Assembly (NCBI GenBank): GCA_021828575.1
Contig: JAJZEL010000159.1
Location: forward strand, 1-6,717
DNA from: Pseudomonadota bacterium
Lineage (GTDB): Bacteria; Pseudomonadota; Gammaproteobacteria; Burkholderiales; Ferrovaceae
Direction: 5' to 3'
DNA length: 6,717 bases
A model generated the notes under the pieces. That model saw nothing but the letters and a program-made list of their open reading frames with translations, had not been told where the DNA came from and ran no database searches. Position 1 is the stretch's first letter. Each line of letters opens with the position of its first letter. The position numbers and the translations under genes were made by a program. Positions 1-5,837 of the stretch are shown piece after piece.

Positions 1-671
1 AGCACTTCGTTCCCGTCATCCGGTTTCTGGATACGGCCCAGCAGACGGGCGCCTTTGACCTCCTTCATCACCGGGGCGTCACGGCCCTCCATGACCGCCT
101 GGAGGGCATGCCGCAGCCAGCGCAAAAACTCGGGATGGAGTATCGGTTCCAGATCGGTTCCAAAATATTTGCTGATCAACTCCATTCCTTGCGGGGTGGC
201 CCACAGGATCTTTCCCAGGGCGGGGTTCACGGTGAGGCTGGCCTGGTCCAGATGATCCAAGGCCCCATACGCCTGGTGAACATGGCGCGCCCTCGACAGA
301 TGAGCCGCAATACGCGCAAGCACTTCCTGCGGCTTGACAGGCTTGATCACATAATCAACGACGCCAGAAGAAAAAGCGTTGAGCACGTTTTCCGTGTCAG
401 CAAGTCCAGTCAGAAAAATGATGGGAATACCCTGTGTGGACACATCGTTTTTCAGATGCTGGGCCACCTGAAACCCGTCAATCCCTGGCATCAGGGCGTC
501 GAGCAGGATGATGTCCGGATGATTTCGCTGAATCAACTGAAGTGCAGATTCACCACTGGTTGCCACCAGTACCTTATACCCCGCTTCATCCAGCGCATCA
601 TGCAAAAAGGCAAGATTTTCCGGGGTGTCGTCCACCACCAAAACCACTTCTCGGGTTGATGTGAGTTTCAT
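1..671 (-). CDS. Response regulator with N-terminal receiver, C-terminus outside window
   Basis: The ATG at 671 opens a frame that runs off the left edge; 223 full residues are visible. Residues ~7-128 are a complete receiver: Asp14-Asp15 (VVDDTPEN), phosphoacceptor Asp58 in IILLDALMPGIDGF (codon 498-500), Thr88 in IIFLTG and Lys110 in VIKPVKPQEVL. From about residue 130 a linker follows with LDQASLTVNPALGKILWATP, which resembles the short PAS-like spacer (a Gly-x-x-x-Trp-x-T-P pattern) seen in some response regulators that end in a LuxR/NarL DNA-binding domain. That domain is expected past the edge but is not visible, so a transcriptional output is inference. The start overlaps the kinase stop in an ATGA, and a GAGG lies about 10 bases upstream. 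It is probably the cognate partner of the kinase. Confidence 0.93.
   Translation of the reverse strand, partial: MKLTSTREVVLVVDDTPENLAFLHDALDEAGYKVLVATSGESALQLIQRNHPDIILLDALMPGIDGFQVAQHLKNDVSTQGIPIIFLTGLADTENVLNAFSSGVVDYVIKPVKPQEVLARIAAHLSRARHVHQAYGALDHLDQASLTVNPALGKILWATPQGMELISKYFGTDLEPILHPEFLRWLRHALQAVMEGRDAPVMKEVKGARLLGRIQKPDDGNEV
668..671 (-). other. ATGA stop/start overlap, sensor kinase to response regulator
   Basis: The TGA of the kinase (670-668) and the ATG of the regulator (671-669) share bases, giving a 4-base overlap typical of translationally coupled genes. A modest GAGG ribosome site sits upstream inside the kinase 3' end. It supports co-expression at a fixed ratio and a cognate pair. 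Confidence 0.9.
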
Positions 672-3600
672 GACGTATCCGCCTCGGAAGCCCGGTTCAA
701 CAAAAACCTCAACTCCGAAAACAGGAACGTTCCTGCCAAACGTCTTGCGGTGTCAGAAAACTTCCGATAAATGCCATCACTTTCATTCAAGCGATCCAGA
801 GTCTGAAGGATGCCCTTGAGATATCCTGCTTCCACATACTGTCGTAATTCATCAATCCACTCCACTGGCGGATAAATCAGGGGACCATCCTGAATGAGAG
901 GAGGATTCACCGGCGCATCATGAAAAATCCATGTCAGGGACAGGCTTCGCCCGATACATTCCTGTAATTCACAAATATTGACCGGCTTGGTGATGAACCG
1001 ATCCGCCGTGACACCGACATCATTGTCGGAATTTTTCTCAAAAGCATTGGCAGACACCACAAGCACTGGCACCCTGCTGTGACTGGTCTGACGAATGCGA
1101 CGGATCGTTTCCCATCCGTCAATACCTGGCATGGCCAAGTCCATCATGATAAGGTCGGGCTGGATGGCGTCGAGGCGTTCCAGACATTCCTTGCCACTGC
1201 TGGCCTCAAACACCTCAAAACCGAGAGGCGCCAAAAAACTGGACAGAACATTGCGATCAATGGATTCATTGTCCACGATGAAAATTCTGCGACGCTGACC
1301 CTGATATCCCAGACTGATCCTGTGTTCGTATTTCGAAACCACTGCCTGACCGATGACGTGTGGCAAAAAAAGGCGCAGTTTGAATACGGTTCCCTCACCT
1401 TCGACGCTGTGGGCCATGATGTCTCCACCCATGAGGTCAATCAGCATTTTCGAGATGGTGAGTCCGAGCCCTGTGCCACCGGCAACATCGGAAGACAGGT
1501 TGGATCCTCGGACAAAAGGTTCAAAAACCCTTGTCAGGTCCGACGTGGAAATTCCCGGCCCGGTGTCTTCTATTTCCATCGTTGCAATTTCATTCTGATA
1601 TTTGATCCTCAGAACGACCTGACCTTCCTTGGTGAATTTGATTGCATTCCCGACGATATTAATCAATATCTGCCTTAATCGCCCGCTGTCTCCGCGAACG
1701 GTTGCAGGCAGATCAGACAGCACCTGATACCGGAATTCAATCCCTTTGCTTTGAGCCTGCAACTTGAACATGCTCACAATTTGCTGAACGAGCTCCCGAA
1801 AGGGAAACGGTTTGATGTCCAGCTTCAGTTTTCCACTTTCTATCCGGGCAATGTCCAACGTTCCTTCTATCAGTGACAGCAGATGATCTCCGCTTCGGCG
1901 TATCACACTGACAGCCTGCCTTCGGTGCTCCGGAATGCCTGGATCTCCATCCATGATTTGGGCGTAACCAAGAATACTGTTCAGAGGCGTACGCAACTCA
2001 TGGCTCACCGACATGATGTATCGGCTTTTTGCCAGGTTGGCCATGTCCGCCCTCACCTTGGCGCTTTGCAGAAGCTGGTCTGTTTTTTTGTGGGAATTGA
2101 TTTCCTGTATCAACAGATTCGTCTGGGATTTTGCCTCCATCAGCGCCACCTGCCGACTCTTGCTGACCAGGACGAGCCACCAGGCCACCACTCCGGAAAT
2201 CACCAGAAGCCCTGAAAAAAGTCGACTGTAAATGCTGCGTATGTGCTTGATCAGTTCATCATTGATGTTGCTCGCATAGATTTCCTGGTAGTAGAGCAGG
2301 CCAAGAAGAGCGATCAGGATTGACGAGAAAGACAGCAACAGGACGATATAGTGCCCAAGACCTGCCCGGAGATAATTCACCAGGCTGGAAGGAAACAGCA
2401 GGCCACTCCACTCCATCATTTGCGCAGAAATTTTTGCAGAGGGTTTGCATTGGTCCTGACACCGCACATCCAATGTGCAACATAACGAACATATTTTTCC
2501 CTGGTAGGCTGGGCAAAATGCCACATCCTGCCGTTCGAAAAGATTGCCGCACACAACGCAGGTATGGCTTGTCACCCCTTCTCCCAAAAAATCGGGAGCC
2601 CGTGCAATGTAAAATTTTCCCTGGGTGCAATAAGCGATGAACGGGGAAAGCACAAGAGGTAGCGACAACGACACCAGAATGGCATACGGCTGTACAGCCG
2701 CCCCAAAAACCCCGAGATACATGAGAATGGCAACAGAGGCGGTGACCGTAACCGTCAGAAAACCCACCGGGTTGATGTCATACAGATAGGCCCGCTTGAA
2801 TTCCACGTATTTTGGTGACCATCCGACGGGCTTGTTGATCACCAGGTCCGCGAAAACCGTCATGATCCAGGGCACCGCGATGTTGGAAAACAGGCCAAGA
2901 ACACGATCCATGACCTGCAGCAGGTTAAACTCCATCAACAACAGGGCAATGGCAATGTTGAAAATGACCCAAACCACCCGCCCGGGATGGCTATGGGTCA
3001 GTCTGGAAAAAAAGTTGGACCAGGCCAGCGATCCCGCATATGAGTTGGTCACATTGATTTTCAGTTGTGACAGGACAATCAGCAGCGAAGAAAAAATCAG
3101 GATGATCCAGTAATTAGAAAAGACGTATTGATACGCGATGAAATAAAGGGCATTGGGATTCAAAGTCTCATTGAGCGCGTACCCCATCCTCAAAGCCACG
3201 TAGGCCAGAATCATCCCTCCCAGGATTTTCGCCGAGCTCAACACTACCCAGCCGGAGCCACCGACCAAAACACCCACACGCCACGACAGACGATTCTTCG
3301 GCGTCATTGCTGGCATGAAACGCAAATAATCAGCCTGCTCACCCAACTGCGCCAGAAGGGGTAACAGCACCGTCAAGGCGATGCAAAATGTTTTTGCATC
3401 AAAACCACCACCTTCCCCATCGATTCCAGTAAAGCGCCAGATATCATGAAACAGGGTGTAATTGGAGCCCAGCAAATAAACATAAGGCAGGACCAGCAAA
3501 AAGAGCCAGACAGGCTGGGTGATGCTTTGAAAACGGCTGATCGCCGTAATTCCCCGCGTCACCACAGGGATGACGACGACGGCACACAGAATGTAGGCCC

Positions 3601-4057
3601 AGGACAAGGAAATACCAAACGCCAGATGCAACGCAAAAGCCATGATTGCCGCTTCAAATGCAAAGAAGATAAAAGTGAAGGCGGCATATATCAGCGAAGT
3701 GATGGTCGATCCCAGGTAGCCAAAACCTGCCCCCCGGGTCAGCAGATCCATGTCAAGGTTGTACCGGGCAGAGTAGTAACTGATGGGCAAGCTGACTACA
3801 AACAGGACGATCGACGAGAAAATAATGGCGTAAACAGAATTGATGAACCCTGAATGAATGAGCAATGTGGCACCAATGGCCTCAAGCACCATGAACGAGG
3901 ACGTACTGAAGGCAGTATTGGCAACCTCTGCAATGCTCCACTTTCTGAAGCTTTCAGGGGCATAGCGCAGGGCATAGTCCTCCAGGCTTTCTGTGGCGAC
4001 CCAAGTGTTGTAGTCTCTCCTGACGCTAAAAACGTCCTGGGCGGAAAACTCGTTCAT
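668..4057 (-). CDS. NCS1 permease-like hybrid sensor histidine kinase/receiver fusion
   Basis: This 1129-residue inner-membrane sensor is predicted to bind a small nitrogen compound through a transporter-like domain and signal by phosphorylation. Residues ~20-480 resemble NCS1 permeases: an EDYALRYAPESFRKWS lead-in, about twelve hydrophobic helices, and NVTNSYAGSLAWSN (335-348), which recalls the NxxNxYxxxLxxxN pattern of cytosine permease CodB. Residues 498-538 hold eight cysteines. Two further membrane helices (about 568-590 and 612-632) lead through a probable coiled-coil (635-680) into HisKA with SHELRTPLN (His686) and a HATPase domain with N804, DTGPGIS (831-837), FEPF and GGTGLGL (860-866). 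The receiver (~922-1040) has Asp973, Ser1002 and Lys1024, but Asp929-Asn930 at the acid pair. A helical tail (~1062-1129) shows no Hpt-type HxxKG. Both ends overlap neighbouring genes by ATGA, placing it in the urease operon. Domain calls are firm. Ligand (urea, nucleobase, ureide) and residual transport activity are inferred. Confidence 0.93.
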   Translation of the reverse strand: MNEFSAQDVFSVRRDYNTWVATESLEDYALRYAPESFRKWSIAEVANTAFSTSSFMVLEAIGATLLIHSGFINSVYAIIFSSIVLFVVSLPISYYSARYNLDMDLLTRGAGFGYLGSTITSLIYAAFTFIFFAFEAAIMAFALHLAFGISLSWAYILCAVVVIPVVTRGITAISRFQSITQPVWLFLLVLPYVYLLGSNYTLFHDIWRFTGIDGEGGGFDAKTFCIALTVLLPLLAQLGEQADYLRFMPAMTPKNRLSWRVGVLVGGSGWVVLSSAKILGGMILAYVALRMGYALNETLNPNALYFIAYQYVFSNYWIILIFSSLLIVLSQLKINVTNSYAGSLAWSNFFSRLTHSHPGRVVWVIFNIAIALLLMEFNLLQVMDRVLGLFSNIAVPWIMTVFADLVINKPVGWSPKYVEFKRAYLYDINPVGFLTVTVTASVAILMYLGVFGAAVQPYAILVSLSLPLVLSPFIAYCTQGKFYIARAPDFLGEGVTSHTCVVCGNLFERQDVAFCPAYQGKICSLCCTLDVRCQDQCKPSAKISAQMMEWSGLLFPSSLVNYLRAGLGHYIVLLLSFSSILIALLGLLYYQEIYASNINDELIKHIRSIYSRLFSGLLVISGVVAWWLVLVSKSRQVALMEAKSQTNLLIQEINSHKKTDQLLQSAKVRADMANLAKSRYIMSVSHELRTPLNSILGYAQIMDGDPGIPEHRRQAVSVIRRSGDHLLSLIEGTLDIARIESGKLKLDIKPFPFRELVQQIVSMFKLQAQSKGIEFRYQVLSDLPATVRGDSGRLRQILINIVGNAIKFTKEGQVVLRIKYQNEIATMEIEDTGPGISTSDLTRVFEPFVRGSNLSSDVAGGTGLGLTISKMLIDLMGGDIMAHSVEGEGTVFKLRLFLPHVIGQAVVSKYEHRISLGYQGQRRRIFIVDNESIDRNVLSSFLAPLGFEVFEASSGKECLERLDAIQPDLIMMDLAMPGIDGWETIRRIRQTSHSRVPVLVVSANAFEKNSDNDVGVTADRFITKPVNICELQECIGRSLSLTWIFHDAPVNPPLIQDGPLIYPPVEWIDELRQYVEAGYLKGILQTLDRLNESDGIYRKFSDTARRLAGTFLFSELRFLLNRASEADTS
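938..1294 (-). other. C-terminal receiver domain of the hybrid kinase
   Basis: Residues ~922-1040 form a CheY-like receiver with phosphoacceptor Asp973 in MMDLAMPGIDG (codon 1139-1141), the switch residue Ser1002 in VVSANAF and Lys1024 in ITKPVN. The N-terminal acid pair reads IVDNE, so one of the two usual Mg-binding acids is Asn930. Such D-N receivers occur elsewhere and may still function. The domain is followed by a ~70-residue helical tail without histidine-phosphotransfer motifs. Confidence 0.92.
1358..2023 (-). other. Histidine kinase catalytic core (HisKA plus HATPase_c)
   Basis: Residues ~679-900 of the fusion hold a complete orthodox kinase core. The phosphoacceptor is His686 in SHELRTPLN (codon 2000-2002), the N box is NIVGNAIKF around Asn804, the G1 box is DTGPGIS from Asp831, the F box is FEPF, and the G2 box is GGTGLGL at 860-866. 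No catalytic residue appears missing, so autophosphorylation is expected. No PAS or GAF domain is seen between the membrane part and this core, which leaves the membrane and cysteine regions as the only likely input modules. Confidence 0.95.
2447..2560 (-). other. Cysteine-rich cluster (probable metal-binding or redox element) in the sensor kinase
   Basis: Residues 498-538 contain eight cysteines: Cys500, 503, 515, 523, 526, 527, 533 and 537, arranged as CxxC-x11-CP-x7-CxxCC-x5-C-x3-C, with His498 just before. The segment lies after the last NCS1 helix and before the second, two-helix membrane module, on the side where signals must pass toward the kinase core. The spacing of two CxxC pairs suggests a zinc-ribbon-like fold, with an iron-sulfur or thiol switch as alternatives. 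Nothing in the sequence identifies the metal. The arrangement is seen directly; its function is inference. Confidence 0.75.
2618..4000 (-). other. NCS1 (nucleobase:cation symporter-1-like) membrane domain of the kinase
   Basis: Residues ~20-480 of the fusion form an almost complete NCS1-fold region. Hydrophobic helices lie near residues 44-68, 70-95, 118-147, 152-175, 181-197, 224-245, 262-290, 305-330, 360-378, 385-405, 430-452 and 458-478. Family-like landmarks include RGAGFGYLGS before helix 3, FFAFEAAIMA in helix 3, EQADYLRFMP after helix 6 (compare the PDxSRY-like motif of permeases) and the Asn-rich helix 8 motif at 335-348. In NCS1 transporters, helices 1, 3, 6 and 8 line the substrate site. 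Helix 3 here appears to carry Phe131 and Glu135 where permeases often have Trp and Gln; this alignment was made by eye. Helix boundaries are approximate. Confidence 0.85.
4054..4057 (-). other. ATGA stop/start overlap, ureG to sensor kinase
   Basis: The ureG TGA (4056-4054) and the kinase ATG (4057-4055) overlap by 4 bases. No convincing ribosome site precedes the kinase ATG, so re-initiation after ureG is the likely route. This junction is the main sequence evidence that the sensor belongs to the urease transcription unit. Confidence 0.9.
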
Positions 4058-4665
4058 AGCATGCCGGAACGTTCAATAAACCGGATGATGTCCGTCAACC
4101 CCTGGCGGGTTTTCATGTTGCTGAACAGGAAAGGCCGTTCCGCACGCATGCACCTTGCATCGCGCTCCATCACCTCCAGAGAGGCGCCAACGTGGGGCGC
4201 AAGATCGATCTTGTTGATGATCAACAAATCGGATTTTGTGATCCCCGGCCCTCCCTTGCGGGGGATTTTGTCCCCAGCCGCCACATCGATCACGTACAAC
4301 GTCAAATCAGACAGTTCCGGACTGAAGGTGGCTGCCAGATTATCCCCGCCACTTTCCACAAAAATCACGTCGAGGTCAGGGAACCTTCTATTCAGCCGAT
4401 CAATGGCTTCCAGATTGATGCTGGCATCTTCGCGAATGGCGGTATGTGGGCATCCGCCCGTCTCGACACCGATGATCCGATCCGGACTCAAGGCCGCATG
4501 CCGCACCAGGAATTGCGCATCTTCTTCTGTATAAATGTCGTTGGTAATGGCTGCCACCTGATATCTTTCCCGCATGGCAATGCAGAGCTCAAGGGTCAAG
4601 GCCGTTTTTCCCGACCCTACCGGTCCGCCAATTCCCACTAGAAGGGGTGAACGTTGCGTCATCAT
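4054..4665 (-). CDS. ureG: Urease accessory GTPase UreG
   Basis: UreG is a SIMIBI-class (HypB-like) GTPase whose GTP hydrolysis drives nickel transfer into urease. The 203-residue length is standard. In order are the P-loop GPVGSGKT (residues 14-21), TNDIYTEEDAQFLVRH (41-56), the ETGGCPH segment (68-74) whose Cys72-Pro-His74 binds metal at the dimer interface, FVESGGDNLAATFSP (102-116), VIDVAAGDKIPRKGGPGI (125-142) and the guanine-specificity NKID (151-154). All key residues look intact. The ATG at 4665 overlaps the ureF stop (ATGA). A second in-frame ATG follows directly at 4662 and could be used instead. No strong ribosome site precedes either, which fits translational coupling to ureF. Its own stop overlaps the start of the downstream kinase gene in the same way. 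Confidence 0.98.
   Translation of the reverse strand: MMTQRSPLLVGIGGPVGSGKTALTLELCIAMRERYQVAAITNDIYTEEDAQFLVRHAALSPDRIIGVETGGCPHTAIREDASINLEAIDRLNRRFPDLDVIFVESGGDNLAATFSPELSDLTLYVIDVAAGDKIPRKGGPGITKSDLLIINKIDLAPHVGASLEVMERDARCMRAERPFLFSNMKTRQGLTDIIRFIERSGML
4662..4665 (-). other. ATGA stop/start overlap, ureF to ureG
   Basis: The ureF TGA (4664-4662) overlaps the first ureG ATG (4665-4663). A second ATG follows at once (4662-4660), so termination-reinitiation could use either. UreF and UreG act in one complex, so coupling fits. Confidence 0.85.
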
Positions 4666-5414
4666 GATCGAAATAACCGGGTGTACTGTGTTTCATGAAA
4701 ACAGGAAGCCAAGGCATACCCCGGCAATGAATTCACCGCATCCTCTATGGAAGAATGCAGGATGGCGTCGAGATGATGGTCAATGTGGCAAGACAGCTCA
4801 AGGAGCAACCTCTGCCCTTCACTTTGACCCAGCGGAACACATTTCACGGCAGCCATGACCTGATTTTCCAGCCATGACCATAGGTATCCGATGACAGCCT
4901 CCTGATCGGACAACCCCCAGTGATGCGCCAGATAGCTCCAGGCACACGGGAAAGTGACCGATGTTGACTGGTTCAGTTCTTCCGGAATATCAATTCTCAT
5001 CTGTTTCATCAACTGCCTCATGGAAAACCCCATTTGCAACGTTTCTGCACGTAACTCTGCCGTGTCCCGGCTTGCCGTGAACACCTCATCGTATTGCAGT
5101 GCCTGCAGGGGCTCTTCCCTGCGCCAGGCCCTCAGCATATGAACCAGATAGATCGCCTCGCCATGTGCCATGCTTTCCCTCAACACATCCCCGACCCACC
5201 GGGAAACACTCGCCACATCAACCAGCACACCTTGTTCGACCATCCATTCCAGTCCCTGCGAATAACTGTAAGCCCCCACGGGCAAGGCAGGACTCGACAA
5301 CTGCAACAACCGCAACGATGCGATCGACCTATCGGGGGAGCATGTCGTGTATTCTGGCGCCACGACCGATGCTGTCGAAACCGTGTCCATGAGCATGTCC
5401 TGCCTGTTTTCCAT
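4662..5414 (-). CDS. ureF: Urease accessory protein UreF
   Basis: UreF is an all-helical accessory protein that bridges UreD and the UreG GTPase on apo-urease during nickel-centre assembly and gates GTP use. Family marks are LLQLSSPALPVGAYSYSQGL (from residue 36), ENQVMAAVKCVPLGQ (about 183-197) and the C-terminal HETQYTRLFRS (240-250), which matches the UreG-facing tail of the family. With the ATG at 5414 the protein is 250 residues, about 20-30 longer than many UreF proteins, and overlaps ureE by 86 bases. Other in-frame starts are ATG at 5396 or 5390, GTG at 5363 and TTG at 5315. The 5414 ATG has an AGGGG ribosome site just upstream, so it is kept, but the start is uncertain. The stop overlaps the ureG start in an ATGA. 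Confidence 0.94.
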   Translation of the reverse strand: MENRQDMLMDTVSTASVVAPEYTTCSPDRSIASLRLLQLSSPALPVGAYSYSQGLEWMVEQGVLVDVASVSRWVGDVLRESMAHGEAIYLVHMLRAWRREEPLQALQYDEVFTASRDTAELRAETLQMGFSMRQLMKQMRIDIPEELNQSTSVTFPCAWSYLAHHWGLSDQEAVIGYLWSWLENQVMAAVKCVPLGQSEGQRLLLELSCHIDHHLDAILHSSIEDAVNSLPGYALASCFHETQYTRLFRS

Positions 5415-5826
5415 AAGCCCCTGATTCAGGCTCGAACGGGGCCATCAGTTCCTCCACTTCCAGACCGAGACCACGAACCATATCCGCCAGGACATGATCG
5501 CGCGAAAACCTCAGCCATCCGGGTTTCACTTCAAGCGCCACGTGACGGTTTCCCAGGTGATAAGCGGCTTGAATCAAGTGCAGCGGTTCTGCCGAATACG
5601 CCGTCATCACCGCTTCCAATGCAGCCTTGACGACAATGACCCGGCCGTCATTGGCCAGGAGATGGTCGCCACCTCGAAGCACGGTGCCCCGCTTGAGAAA
5701 CAGTCCGATTTCCTCACCAGAATCCAACCGGGCATGCAGACGGTTTTTGCAACGAAACTCGAAAGCGAGGGTCAAGGACTCGGTGGCTGACGCCTTGATG
5801 CCTGCGATCTGTTCAACCACGACCAT
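5329..5826 (-). CDS. ureE: Urease accessory protein UreE, nickel metallochaperone
   Basis: UreE is a cytosolic dimeric metallochaperone that delivers Ni(II) to the UreD-UreF-UreG-apourease maturation complex. The 165-residue product has the usual two-domain length. The N-terminal peptide-binding domain covers about residues 1-75 and contains RLDSGEEIGLFLKRGTVLRGGD. The metal-binding domain follows, with AYHLGNRHVALEV; His90 and His95 match the Klebsiella His91/His96 positions, the latter being the conserved dimer-interface nickel ligand. The C-terminus has only a short histidine stretch, GHAHGHGF (His144, 146, 148), rather than the long poly-His tail of some enterobacterial UreE, and then a tail ending IHDMLPR. 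The ATG at 5826 is preceded by a good GAGGTG ribosome site that overlaps the ureC stop, with 6-base spacing. The 3' end may overlap the ureF coding region by up to 86 bases. Confidence 0.96.
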   Translation of the reverse strand: MVVVEQIAGIKASATESLTLAFEFRCKNRLHARLDSGEEIGLFLKRGTVLRGGDHLLANDGRVIVVKAALEAVMTAYSAEPLHLIQAAYHLGNRHVALEVKPGWLRFSRDHVLADMVRGLGLEVEELMAPFEPESGAYGKQAGHAHGHGFDSIGRGARIHDMLPR

Positions 5827-5831
5827 GGAGA

Positions 5832-5837
5832 CACCTC
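5832..5837 (-). promoter_or_regulatory. Ribosome binding site of ureE overlapping the ureC stop
   Basis: The minus strand reads TGAGGTGTCTCCATG across 5838-5824. GAGGTG matches the 16S anti-Shine-Dalgarno well, overlaps the ureC stop and lies 6 bases from the ureE ATG. It fixes the ureE start and is the clearest ribosome site in the window. Confidence 0.8.

Noticed and set aside
108..659. Plus-strand 183-codon open frame
   Set aside because: It lies antisense to the response regulator, whose receiver motifs are unmistakable. The plus-strand translation has no recognisable motif.
1055..1129. Candidate stretch for an internal Hpt domain at the kinase C-terminus (protein residues 1055-1129)
   Set aside because: The tail (nucleotides about 668-895) is helical but has no His in a phosphotransfer motif; it resembles helical tails common at the ends of hybrid kinases.
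1079..1678. Plus-strand 199-codon open frame
   Set aside because: Antisense to the receiver and HATPase regions of the kinase; the product shows no family features and is explained by codon bias of the opposite strand.
2259..2630. Minus-strand 123-codon frame inside the kinase gene
   Set aside because: Same strand but a different frame from the cysteine-rich region of the kinase. Its Cys/Gly content follows from the overlapping codons, and the main frame is continuous through it.
3446..4534. Plus-strand open frames at 3446-3853, 3854-4534 and 4192-4641
   Set aside because: They mirror the NCS1 helices and ureG on the minus strand. Their compositions (Gln/Arg/Asp-rich opposite hydrophobic helices) are those expected of antisense shadows.
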